Source of the DNA: Mycobacterium basiliense
GTDB lineage: Bacteria > Actinomycetota > Actinomycetes > Mycobacteriales > Mycobacteriaceae
DNA: 64,000 nt
Reading direction: 5' to 3'
NCBI RefSeq assembly: GCF_900292015.1
Contig: NZ_LR130759.1
Span: 4,588,001 to 4,652,000 of the forward strand
Made by a program: the position numbers and the translations under genes. This document shows positions 1 to 8,085 of the stretch, piece after piece. The number at the start of each line of letters is the position of its first letter. Position 1 is the first letter of the stretch. The notes beneath the pieces were generated by a model, which had not been told where the DNA came from, searched no databases, and was given only the letters and a program-made list of their open reading frames with translations.

Positions 1-327
1 CCACGGCCATTCAAGGCGTTCGACCTGTCCGCGTATCCGCGCGATGACGACGACACCTACGACGGGACGGCGACGCTCGAGATCGGCGGCTCCCGCCATC
101 GGGTGCGGGTGCGTCTCACCGGCCATCTCGACCCCATCGATGGCACCTACCATTGGCAAGGAACCGTTGTGGACCCTCTTCCGCAGGAGTCGCTGCGGCA
201 GCCGCGGTCGGCGACGCTGACGGTGGCCGGGCACAGTGCCGCCGCGCGCATCATCGAACGCACGCCCTGGGGCACGCACACCGTCGCCGGAGTGGGCGCC
301 CCGCCGTACCCGTGCGGCGGCCGGTAA
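1..327 (+). CDS. 3' end of a probable flavin monooxygenase (DUF4873-like C-terminus), partial
   Basis: Frame 1 is open from the first base to the TAA at 325-327, giving about 108 residues; the 5' part lies outside the window. The visible part is a small beta-rich domain with a DGTATLEIGG stretch, a GHLDPIDGTYHWQG stretch and an ARIIERTPWGTHTVAGVG stretch. This resembles DUF4873, which in actinobacteria is often the C-terminal domain of FAD-dependent monooxygenases. The position, next to homologues of Rv0941c and Rv0940c and on the same strand, fits the gene Rv0943c (a probable monooxygenase). No catalytic residues are visible in this fragment, so the enzyme name rests on domain recall and synteny. 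Confidence 0.6.
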   Translation, partial: PRPFKAFDLSAYPRDDDDTYDGTATLEIGGSRHRVRVRLTGHLDPIDGTYHWQGTVVDPLPQESLRQPRSATLTVAGHSAAARIIERTPWGTHTVAGVGAPPYPCGGR

Positions 328-908
328 ACGGCCGTTCGTCAGGCTGTTGCTCGAAATTCGCGCCTTCGTCTGATGTGATCCCGATAGGCTGGATACATCC
401 CAGACCAGAGGTTGACCGCGCGCGTTTTGCGGGTAATCCCTCTGGGTGGCGTGTGCGGCGGCGGACGATGACACGAACGAGAACGACATGCTCGACGAGG
501 CAGCAGTCGGCACAACAGGCCGGCAGGGTCGAGGCAGCTACCCGACCCGCGTCCACTTCTCAGCGCGATCACGCGCCTGCGGCCAACCACAGCACACGGA
601 TCGCCGGCGCACGGTCGATACCCGCGGTGAAGATGTTGGGCCAGGTCGATGCGACTCCGTGTGCACAAACCGCGACACTTGGCCGAAGATGGATAGGTCG
701 AAGAAGATGGATATTTCTGCCGCCAACGACGGCGGCCTCGTCAAGCAAGTGGCGAGTAACAGTTCGAGGAGCGCGACATGGAACCGGACGCCAGGATGGG
801 GCTCGCATGCCGGTCCATGACACCTTGTCGTATCGGCGCTACGCCTACCTCGCCGGCGCCCCCGCGAAGACAGGTGGCTGAAGCTTTCCATCTTCGGGGG
901 CGGCTCCA
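328..908. other. 581-bp stretch without a supported gene
   Basis: Several overlapping open frames occur on both strands, but none has a recognisable domain, a clear ribosome-binding site or mycobacterial third-position bias that favours it. H37Rv carries a small hypothetical gene (Rv0942) at the equivalent place; I cannot point to a convincing homologue here. The right end should hold the promoter and leader of the regulator starting at 909. Confidence 0.4.
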
Positions 909-1673
909 GTGAGCGCGATGGCGAAGTCTTCCAGCTCGTTGGCCATCGCGGCACGTGACGAGCAATCCGCGGTAGTCCTGGTGGTCGAGGGCGTGCTCGA
1001 CGCCGACAATTCGGCGGCCCTGCGGGACGCCATCATGAAGGCGACGCTCGACGAGCCATCCGCAGTCATTGTTAATGTCTCTGCTCTTCACGTCCCCCAA
1101 CAACCTGCCTGGTCCATCTTTGTCAGCGCCCGCTGGCAACTCGACACGCAACCGAATGTTCCGATCGTGCTGGTCTGCGCTAACCGCACCAGGCGCGAGG
1201 CGATCACCCACACCGCGGTCACCCGATTCATGCCGGTCTACCCCACCGAAAAGGGGGCAATGAAGGCCATTGGCCGACTCACCAACCGCAAACTCCGGCA
1301 TGCCCAGACCCAACTACCTTCGCACCTCAACAGCCTCCGCGAGTCCCGAAAGTTGGTACGTGAATGGCTCACCTCCTGGTCAAAGCCCGGCCTGATCCCG
1401 GTCGCGCTGGTGATTGTCAACGTATTTGTAGAGAACGTGCTGGAACACACCGGAAGTGACCCGGTAGTGCGGGTCGACAGCGACGGCGCCACGGCGACCA
1501 TCGCGGTGTCCGACAGCAGCAGCGCCCCGGCGGTGCGGCTGCAATCACCGCCCAAAGGCATCGATGTCTCTGGTCTGGCCATTGTTGAAGCGCTATGCCG
1601 GGTGTGGGGCAGTACGCCGACGTCGTCGGGAAAAACGGTTTGGGCGATCATCGGCCCGGAAAATCAGCTCTGA
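909..1673 (+). CDS. STAS domain fused to a HATPase_c (RsbW-type) domain; sigma-factor regulator (Rv0941c-like)
   Basis: The 254-residue product starts with GTG. Residues about 15-110 look like a STAS (anti-anti-sigma) domain: a beta strand ending VVEGVLDADNSAALRDAI, then VIVNVSALH. Residues about 140-250 look like a GHKL ATPase as in RsbW/SpoIIAB anti-sigma kinases: an N-box-like helix VFVENVLEHTG with Glu and Asn, a beta hairpin ATIAVSDSSS, and a late GIDVSGLAIVEALCRVWG helix. In partner-switching systems the anti-sigma kinase phosphorylates the STAS protein; here both halves share one polypeptide, so one may act on the other in cis. The serine usually phosphorylated in STAS domains is not obvious (VSALHVPQQP replaces it), so the STAS half may be a fixed partner. 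No sigma factor gene is adjacent. Confidence 0.75.
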   Translation: MSAMAKSSSSLAIAARDEQSAVVLVVEGVLDADNSAALRDAIMKATLDEPSAVIVNVSALHVPQQPAWSIFVSARWQLDTQPNVPIVLVCANRTRREAITHTAVTRFMPVYPTEKGAMKAIGRLTNRKLRHAQTQLPSHLNSLRESRKLVREWLTSWSKPGLIPVALVIVNVFVENVLEHTGSDPVVRVDSDGATATIAVSDSSSAPAVRLQSPPKGIDVSGLAIVEALCRVWGSTPTSSGKTVWAIIGPENQL

Positions 1674-1732
1674 CCGGGTGACAATGCCCGCCGGGTCGGC
1701 CCGCTACGGAGCATCCCGACCAACCTGGCGAA

Positions 1733-1750
1733 ACTAGAACGCGTTCTAGT
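1733..1750. promoter_or_regulatory. Perfect 18-bp palindrome, KstR-type operator
   Basis: ACTAGAACGCGTTCTAGT reads identically on both strands. Its core fits the mycobacterial KstR consensus TNNAACNNGTTNNA exactly. It ends 37 bp before the GTG start of the F420-type oxidoreductase at 1788, a normal place for a repressor site. KstR is the TetR repressor of cholesterol catabolism; binding here is inferred. Confidence 0.7.
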
Positions 1751-1787
1751 ATCGAGTCAATGCCCGCTCACAGAAGGTAGGGATCAC

Positions 1788-2657
1788 GTGCGGTTCAGCT
1801 ACGCGGAGGCGATGACCGACCCGACGTATTACGTCCCGCTGGCCCAGGCGGCCGAGGCGGCGGGGTATCACAGCATGACGATCGCCGATAGCCTTGCCTA
1901 TCCCTACAAGTCCGACTCGACGTATCCCTACACCGCCGACGGGAGCCGCGAGTTTCTGGAGGACAAGGAGATAGTCGAGACCTTTGTCCTGGCTGCGGCA
2001 CTCGGTGCGGTGACAACGACACTGCGATTCAACTTCTTCGTGCTTAAGCTGCCGGTGCGGCCGCCGGCCCTGGTGGCCAAGCAGGCGGGTTCGCTGGCGG
2101 CGCTGATCGGCAACCGGCTAGGGCTGGGCGTGGGCACCAGCCCGTGGCCGGAGGACTACGAGCTCATGGGTATACCATTCGCCAAGCGTGGCAAGCGGAT
2201 TGACGAATGCATCGCAATCGTCAAAGGGCTGACGACGGGTGAGTACTTCGAATTTCACGGCGAGTTCTACGACATTCCCAAGACCAAGATGAGCCCCGCC
2301 CCAACCGAACCCATACCGATCCTGGTGGGTGGTCACGCCAATGCCGCGCTGCGTCGCGCGGCACGCTTGGACGGCTGGATGCATGGCGGTGGCACCGATC
2401 CAGCAGAACTCGACCGACTCATCACCACGCTCAAGCGGTTTCGCCAGGAAGAAGGACGAACCGGCCCCTTTGAGATCCATGTGATCTCGATGGACGCCTA
2501 CACGGTTGACGGCATCAAGCGCCTTGAGGACAAGGGCGTCACCGACGCCATCGTCGGGTTCAGGGTGCCCTACATCAAGGGACCCGACACCGAGCCGCTA
2601 GCGACCAAGATCGCCCACTTGGAGAAGTTCGCCGAGAAGATCATCTCGAAAGTCTAA
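1788..2657 (+). CDS. LLM-class F420-dependent oxidoreductase (Rv0940c-like)
   Basis: The 289-residue product has the luciferase-like TIM-barrel pattern: MRFSYAEAMTD at the N-terminus, YHSMTIADSLAYPYKSDS after the first helix, LRFNFFVLKLPVRPPALVAKQAGSL, GNRLGLGVGTSPWPEDYELMG, and the family phrase PIPILVGGHANAALRRAARLDGWM. Such proteins in mycobacteria usually use coenzyme F420 rather than FMN; the substrate cannot be read from sequence. The GTG start is preceded by a purine-rich AGAAGGTAGGGA stretch. A KstR-like operator just upstream suggests control together with sterol catabolism. The gene stands alone, with a convergent gene downstream. Confidence 0.85.
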   Translation: MRFSYAEAMTDPTYYVPLAQAAEAAGYHSMTIADSLAYPYKSDSTYPYTADGSREFLEDKEIVETFVLAAALGAVTTTLRFNFFVLKLPVRPPALVAKQAGSLAALIGNRLGLGVGTSPWPEDYELMGIPFAKRGKRIDECIAIVKGLTTGEYFEFHGEFYDIPKTKMSPAPTEPIPILVGGHANAALRRAARLDGWMHGGGTDPAELDRLITTLKRFRQEEGRTGPFEIHVISMDAYTVDGIKRLEDKGVTDAIVGFRVPYIKGPDTEPLATKIAHLEKFAEKIISKV

Positions 2658-2817
2658 GCACAACAAGGTGTCCCGCGTGTTGGGGACCGATCTTCCCGGC
2701 GCGCTCCGACAGCCTAGGTGGATTACCGTTTCGAGGATGAGGCCGGTCAGCACGAGTTCCCAGGGCCACGACGACGATCACCGCCTCAGAAATACCCGGT
2801 GATACCGGGTGGCCGAT

Positions 2818-4743
2818 TCAGCCGCGTTTGGCCGCCCACTCGGCCTGCATCACCAGCAGCGACTCCGGCCGCGGAATATCGGGATCAAGTTCGCGGTAGC
2901 GCTGATAGACATTGGCCACAACGCGTTCAGCATCCAGCCACCGGGCATACTCGCCGAGATCGATGGTGTCGGCGGCCTCGACGAACGACATGCCCTTGCG
3001 GTAGGCCGCCTCGGATTGTTCGGCAACGTGCACGAGATAGCCGCGCATAGCGCGGATGCCATCCGGGTCGGTGATCGGACCGTGACCCGGCACCACGATC
3101 GGCGCGTCCAGCGCAATCATCGCATCGCAGGCCGCGACCCAATTGGCGATCGGCCCGGCCCAGACAATCGGAGTGCATCCGATGAACAACAAGTCCCCGG
3201 CAAACAGCACACCGGCGTCGGGCACGTGCACCACCGAGTCGGCGGCGGTATGCGCCGGACCGAGGTTCAACAGGTCGACGCGCCGACCACCGACATCGAT
3301 GGTGAGCTCGCGGTCGAACGTGTGGTCGGCATTACGCACTTTGATGCCGCTAAAGTTGAAGTGCCCAAAGCGGTCTCGCTGGTACTTCGTCGCGATCGGC
3401 CCAGCGTCGAGGACCTGGATGGCCGTCAGCATCTCGGGCGGCCGTCCGTGCGCGATCTCCTCGGCCGTGCCCCGAGCCGCAAAGATGCGCACCGCAGGAT
3501 CCAGCAATTGGTTGCCGTGCGTGTGATCACCGTTGGAATGCGTGATCAGCGCGTCGGTGATGGGCGCCGCATCGGTGATCGGCTGCATCGCGTCTAGCAT
3601 CTCACTCGTCAACGCCAGGTCGAATAGGGTGTCCACCAATAACGACGCGCCCTCCCCGGCGACCAGCCCGGCGTTACTCCAGCCGTATCCGCCGTCCGGC
3701 AATGTCCACGCCCACACCCGATCTGCGACTTTATGCAGCCCACGGGTGTAGGGCACCCGGGCAGGGGCCGGGTTGACCCGGGTCGCCTCCGGTGCCACGT
3801 CCGGATTAACTCGCGGCGCCAACGGATGTGGTGGTGGCGTCGCACATACACGCTGCCGCGTCTCCCCCAGCCCTTCGACCCTCAGGGTAACCACGTCGCC
3901 GTCCTGCAACCAGCCCGGGAAAGACTCGGGCTGGGTTAGGTGCTCGACCAGAGTGCAGGTGGGCACCGTGCCGGAGCCGATCACATCGCCCGGTTGCAGC
4001 GACACGCCGCGCGAGACGTAGGAGATGACCTCACCAAAAGTCCAGTCCATCGCCCCGGTGGATCCCGTGCCGATCACCGTGTCGTTGACCAGGGCAGTCA
4101 CCTGCAGACTCAGCTTGCCGTCGCGGCGATACGGGTGAAGTTCGTCCGGGGTGACCAAATACGGCCCCAGGGTGACCCCGCTGTCTTTACCCTTGGCTTG
4201 TCCGATGCGCAGTTGACCCTCAAGCTGTTGTAGGTCACGCGCCGACCAGTCGTTGAAGATCATGTAACCGATGATCGACTGTTCGGCCTGCTCAACCGAT
4301 AGGTCCTGGCCGGTCGCGCCGATGATGGCTGCTATCTCCAATTCGAAGTCCTGCCAAGCACTTCCGGGGGCGGCTGGGGCATCGTCATAGGGGCCCAACA
4401 CGGTGGACGGACATGCGAAGTAAAAGGCGGGAACCCGGTACCAGGTATCCACGAGCACGCGGCCACCGCCCATCGCCTGCTGGCAGTTGCGCATGTGGTC
4501 CAGGAAGCACAACGAGTCGCGGATCGACGGCGGGCGCGGGATCGGTGCCGCCAACGTCACCTCGTCAACACGGACCACCGCGGTGGGCGACCGCAGCACA
4601 TCCTCGCCGGCCGCGCGCAGCCCGTCGGCACCGCACGCGACCAGATCAAGCAGTGCAACACCCGGCGCCATCGCGTAGATCTCGCCGTCGGACAGCACCC
4701 CGGTGCGTTCACCATCGGCACCTCGATACGTCACCCACTTCAT
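2818..4743 (-). CDS. Bifunctional fumarylacetoacetate hydrolase-family / metallo-beta-lactamase-fold protein (Rv0939-like)
   Basis: I start at the ATG at 4743 (MKWVTYRGADG), giving 641 residues. Its ATG overlaps the ligD stop in an ATGA, which favours this start over the longer frame. Residues about 1-300 are an FAH/HHDD isomerase domain: RPPSIRDSLCFLDH, then DFELEIAAIIG with the metal-binding acidic residues, YMIFNDWSARDLQ, and GDVIGSGTVPTCTL. Residues about 345-641 are a metallo-hydrolase: GYGWSNAGLVAGEGASLLVDT, the HSNGDHTHG metal motif (a variant of HxHxDH), GPAHTAADSVVHVP, LFAGDLLF and IVVPGHGP. Joining a C-C or C-O cleaving enzyme to a hydrolase suggests consecutive steps on one catabolic intermediate, unrelated in chemistry to its neighbour ligD. 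The substrate is unknown. Confidence 0.85.
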   Translation of the reverse strand: MKWVTYRGADGERTGVLSDGEIYAMAPGVALLDLVACGADGLRAAGEDVLRSPTAVVRVDEVTLAAPIPRPPSIRDSLCFLDHMRNCQQAMGGGRVLVDTWYRVPAFYFACPSTVLGPYDDAPAAPGSAWQDFELEIAAIIGATGQDLSVEQAEQSIIGYMIFNDWSARDLQQLEGQLRIGQAKGKDSGVTLGPYLVTPDELHPYRRDGKLSLQVTALVNDTVIGTGSTGAMDWTFGEVISYVSRGVSLQPGDVIGSGTVPTCTLVEHLTQPESFPGWLQDGDVVTLRVEGLGETRQRVCATPPPHPLAPRVNPDVAPEATRVNPAPARVPYTRGLHKVADRVWAWTLPDGGYGWSNAGLVAGEGASLLVDTLFDLALTSEMLDAMQPITDAAPITDALITHSNGDHTHGNQLLDPAVRIFAARGTAEEIAHGRPPEMLTAIQVLDAGPIATKYQRDRFGHFNFSGIKVRNADHTFDRELTIDVGGRRVDLLNLGPAHTAADSVVHVPDAGVLFAGDLLFIGCTPIVWAGPIANWVAACDAMIALDAPIVVPGHGPITDPDGIRAMRGYLVHVAEQSEAAYRKGMSFVEAADTIDLGEYARWLDAERVVANVYQRYRELDPDIPRPESLLVMQAEWAAKRG

Positions 4744-7067
4744 TCGCGCACCACCTCGCTGGGTTTTTTGTCTGGCCGCAGCCCGCGCCAGCTCGATTGA
4801 CGTAACCGGTCGTCGGGGGTCCACTCGCTGTAGCGCACCTCTGCGACCAATGTCGGCGTGACGAACGTGACCCTTTTGGCATCGCGCGCCGGAAGTGACG
4901 CGTCAAACGGGGATTCACCTGTCTCCAGCGGCGCCAGCGTGTTCTTGAGGTTGGCCAAGTCGCGTTCGGTGAAGCCGGTTCCAACCCGGCCGGCGAAACG
5001 CAGCCCGTCCGTACCCGGGATGCCCATCAGCAGCGAACCGATCCCGCTGCTGCGCCCACCTTCGCCGACGCGCCAGCCGCCGATGACGACCTCTTGGGTG
5101 TTCCAATGTTTGTCCTTGATCCACGCTGCCGACCGTCGACCCGGCTGATAGGTGGAGTCACGTCGCTTGGCGATCACTCCCTCCCAGCGATGCTTGCGCG
5201 AGTATTCCAGAGCCTCGCCCCCATCGCCGGGCAGCAGTTCGGGAACAATGAGATTTGTTGCTTCGCATAGGGTTTGTAACAATCTGCGCCTGTCCCAGTA
5301 CTTGACGCGCAACAGTGACCTGCCGTCCAAGTAGAGCAGATCAAACGCCCAGAATTCGATCCGAGTGGCCCGCACCCGGTTCTGCATCTCGTTGAAACTG
5401 GGCACGCCCGAGGAGTCGAGTGCCACCACTTCGCCATCCAGCACCACATGGTGGTCGGCGAGATCCTCCGCCAGCGAATGCAGTTGAGGATACTCGTGGG
5501 TGACCTCACGCCCGCTACGCGAGCGCAGGCGCACTTTTCCGTGATCGGCCTCGAGCAGTAGCCGGTAGCCGTCCCATTTGCCTTCGAAAGCCCATTGACC
5601 CGACTTGAGGCCTGCGACCGAACCGTGTGTGGAAAGCATCGGCGCGAGATCTTCGAACTGGAAGACCTTCTGGTCCTTCATGCGGTGCGCCAGCCATTGG
5701 TCGCCGTTGGTCTGAATCAGCGCATACCGCCCGCAGATCCGACTGCCGTTCAGGTTGACGATCACCTCTCCTTTTTCGGTCCCCTCCCCAGGCCCATTGT
5801 CGGAGTCGACCCGGAACTTCTCGGCCTCGTAGGTGCCGGAGTCCCAGATAAGCACCTTGCCGGCGCCGTACTCGCCCTTAGGGATATCGCCCTCGAAGGT
5901 GGCGTATTCCAGCGGGTGATCTTCGGTATGTACCGCCAGATGATTCACCGACGTGGTCTCGGGTAGGTTCTTCGGTACCGCCCAGGACACCAGCACTCCG
6001 TCGTGCTCCAGCCTGAAGTCATAGTGCAGCCGACGGGCATGATGCTCTTGGATCACGAACGTGTTGCCCTGCCCGGTAGCGGATTTCGCCTTCGGGACCG
6101 GCTCCGGGGTTTTCGACGCATCACGCATGCTGCGGTACTTGGTCAGCCGGTCGGTAACCGGTACGTCAGCGTCCAGCGCGGCAAGCAGATCGCCATCGCG
6201 GGCTACCCGGGCGAGCACCTCGTCATACCTGAGCTGGCGCAGCTTAGGGTCACCGAGCTCGTCCCAGGTGCGCGGCGCGGCGACCGTCGGCTGCTCACGG
6301 CCGCGCATCGAGTACGGCGCGATCGTGGTCTTCGAACCGTTGTTCTGACTCCAGTCCAGAAATACCTTGCCCTCGCGCAGACTCTTGGTCATCGTCGATG
6401 TGACCAATTTGGGCATCGCCTTCTCGAGTTGTTGGGCAACGCGTTTGGCTAGCAGGGTCGCTCCGCCGCTGCTCACCGGCTCGTCCAACGGCGTGTAGAG
6501 ATGCAGTCCCTTGCTGCCGCTGGTGAGCGGATAGGTGGCTAGCCCGATGTCGGAGATCAGATCCCGGACAGCGCGCGCCACCTCGGCCAGCTGCGCCATC
6601 GTCACCCCCTCGCCGGGATCCAAATCGAATACTAATCGTGTTGCGGGACCCGGCTTTACCTTCTCAGCACCGCTGCGCGTCCACTCCGTGACGAACCGCC
6701 ATTGCGGCACGTGCACCTCGAGTGCCGCCTGTTGGGCTATCCAGGCCAGTCCCGTCGCGCTGTCAATGATCGGATAGGTGGTGGTTCCGGATCGGTGCAC
6801 CACACTTTCGCGGGGTAACCAGTCGGGCGCGGAAGACGCCAGCTGCTTTTCGAAGAACGAGGCTTCGCCGACACCGTTGGGCCAGCGCTTGCGCGTTGCC
6901 GGACGGCCGGCGATGTGCGGCACCATCACCGTGGCAATGCGGGTGTAGTAGTCGAAGATGTCGGCCTTGGTGGTGCCCGTGACGGGGTAGAGCACTTTCT
7001 CGGCATTGGTCAGCTTGACAACGGGACCCTGCCCCTGCACCGGAGGCCAGACCTGCGCCGCACCCAT
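4740..7067 (-). CDS. ligD: Multifunctional DNA end-joining ligase LigD
   Basis: LigD repairs double-strand breaks with Ku by non-homologous end joining. The 775-residue protein has the mycobacterial order polymerase, phosphoesterase, ligase. The polymerase (about 20-300) shows the catalytic acidic pair in LVFDLDPGEGV (D148, D150). The phosphoesterase (about 340-450) shows IQEHHARRLHYDFRLEHDG and HTEDHPLEYATFEG. The ligase (about 480-775) shows motif I EGKWDGYR with the nucleophile K497, then LDGEVVALDS, EGVIAKRRDSTYQPG and the C-terminal KPSEVVRE. I chose the ATG at 7067 (MGAAQVW) because the longer frame adds 53 residues without homology and because TANNNT-N6-ATG precedes this ATG, a typical leaderless start. 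ligD reads away from a PfkB kinase and is coupled by ATGA to the FAH/MBL gene. Confidence 0.97.
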   Translation of the reverse strand: MGAAQVWPPVQGQGPVVKLTNAEKVLYPVTGTTKADIFDYYTRIATVMVPHIAGRPATRKRWPNGVGEASFFEKQLASSAPDWLPRESVVHRSGTTTYPIIDSATGLAWIAQQAALEVHVPQWRFVTEWTRSGAEKVKPGPATRLVFDLDPGEGVTMAQLAEVARAVRDLISDIGLATYPLTSGSKGLHLYTPLDEPVSSGGATLLAKRVAQQLEKAMPKLVTSTMTKSLREGKVFLDWSQNNGSKTTIAPYSMRGREQPTVAAPRTWDELGDPKLRQLRYDEVLARVARDGDLLAALDADVPVTDRLTKYRSMRDASKTPEPVPKAKSATGQGNTFVIQEHHARRLHYDFRLEHDGVLVSWAVPKNLPETTSVNHLAVHTEDHPLEYATFEGDIPKGEYGAGKVLIWDSGTYEAEKFRVDSDNGPGEGTEKGEVIVNLNGSRICGRYALIQTNGDQWLAHRMKDQKVFQFEDLAPMLSTHGSVAGLKSGQWAFEGKWDGYRLLLEADHGKVRLRSRSGREVTHEYPQLHSLAEDLADHHVVLDGEVVALDSSGVPSFNEMQNRVRATRIEFWAFDLLYLDGRSLLRVKYWDRRRLLQTLCEATNLIVPELLPGDGGEALEYSRKHRWEGVIAKRRDSTYQPGRRSAAWIKDKHWNTQEVVIGGWRVGEGGRSSGIGSLLMGIPGTDGLRFAGRVGTGFTERDLANLKNTLAPLETGESPFDASLPARDAKRVTFVTPTLVAEVRYSEWTPDDRLRQSSWRGLRPDKKPSEVVRE

Positions 7068-7089
7068 AGTGTCAACGTAACCTGTCGAC
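7068..7089. promoter_or_regulatory. Symmetrical bidirectional leaderless promoter, ligD and PfkB kinase
   Basis: Only 22 bp separate the two ATG codons. On the + strand TAACCT (7078-7083) lies six bases before the ATG at 7090. On the - strand TACGTT (7079-7074) lies six bases before the ATG at 7067. Both fit the mycobacterial -10 pattern TANNNT, and the spacing places transcription start on the A of each ATG. The two -10 boxes share the central TA, the exact midpoint between the start codons. Leaderless transcription is inferred. Confidence 0.7.
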
Positions 7090-8049
7090 ATGGCACGCGG
7101 GCTGGTGATCGGCGAAGCGTTGATCGACATCGTCGAGGGGCGGATCACCGCCGAGCACGTTGGCGGCAGCCCGCTAAACGTCGCGGTAGGACTGGCCCGG
7201 TTGGGCCGCGATGTCGATCTGCTCACCTACATCGGCGCCGACGCCCGCGGACGCCGCATCGCCGACTATGTCAAAGCCGCTGGCGTACGGCTTCTTCCGG
7301 CGAGCATCGCAGCAGAGCGAACCTCCACCGGTGTGGCGACGATCGGTAGGGACGGCTCGGCCAGCTACACGTTCGATCTGAACTGGTGCCTCTCCGGCAT
7401 ACCGCCGGTTCCGCCGCCACTCTTCGTCCACACCGGGTCGATCGCTGCCGTGCGCGAACCTGGGTGTCTGGCGGTCGCGGCGTTGCTCGACGCCTACCGG
7501 ATATCGGCAACGATCACCTTCGACCCCAATGTGCGTCCGACCCTGAGCACCGACCGGGACCTGGCCCGCGAACGCATCGAGCGTCTCGTCGAGGGCAGCG
7601 ACATCGTCAAGGTCAGCGATGAGGATCTGCGGTGGATCGATCCCGATCGGGCGGCCGCGGATGTCGCTCGCACCTGGCTGGCGTCGGGACCTGCGGTCGT
7701 CGCACTGACGATGGGTGATCGGGGATCGGTGGCGTTCTGCGCCGCCGGTGCGGCCCGCGCAGAGATCAGGCCGGTACCGGTCGTGGATACCGTCGGCGCC
7801 GGTGACGCTTTCATGGTCGGGCTGCTCGACCGGCTGGCAGACCTGAATTTGTTGGGTGCTGACCGGCGCGCCGAACTCCGACACATCAACCTCGACGCCC
7901 TGGCGTCCGTGCTTGAGGCGGCCGCTCGGACATCCGCGTGGACCGTTGCCCGCGCCGGTGCCCAGCTACCGGATCGAGCCGCCCTGAAGGCCGCCGCGCA
8001 GTCCGGCGAAGAGCCGGTGGCCGATGCGCCACGCACGGTGCCCCGTTAG
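7090..8049 (+). CDS. PfkB/ribokinase-family carbohydrate kinase (fructokinase-like)
   Basis: The 319-residue product has the ribokinase fold. The N-terminal substrate motif GGSPLNVAVGLARLG and the dinucleotide-like loop DVDLLTYIGADARGRRIADYVKAAGV are present. The C-terminal signature DTVGAGDAF carries the anion-hole glycines and the catalytic base D239. It should phosphorylate a sugar or nucleoside with ATP; the FNPNVRP-like segment TFDPNVRP resembles fructokinases. The gene sits between ligD (divergent, 22 bp away) and ku (same strand, 36 bp downstream), so it may be transcribed with ku. In H37Rv, as I recall, ligD and ku are direct divergent neighbours, so this is an extra gene relative to that genome. 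Confidence 0.9.
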   Translation: MARGLVIGEALIDIVEGRITAEHVGGSPLNVAVGLARLGRDVDLLTYIGADARGRRIADYVKAAGVRLLPASIAAERTSTGVATIGRDGSASYTFDLNWCLSGIPPVPPPLFVHTGSIAAVREPGCLAVAALLDAYRISATITFDPNVRPTLSTDRDLARERIERLVEGSDIVKVSDEDLRWIDPDRAAADVARTWLASGPAVVALTMGDRGSVAFCAAGAARAEIRPVPVVDTVGAGDAFMVGLLDRLADLNLLGADRRAELRHINLDALASVLEAAARTSAWTVARAGAQLPDRAALKAAAQSGEEPVADAPRTVPR

Positions 8050-8085
8050 CTGTTATGCAACCCGTGTTGTGGGCATACTGACTGC

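Noticed and set aside
741..1313. 190-codon frame on the - strand over the STAS/HATPase gene
   Set aside because: The + strand product has clear domains and a start; the reverse frame has none.
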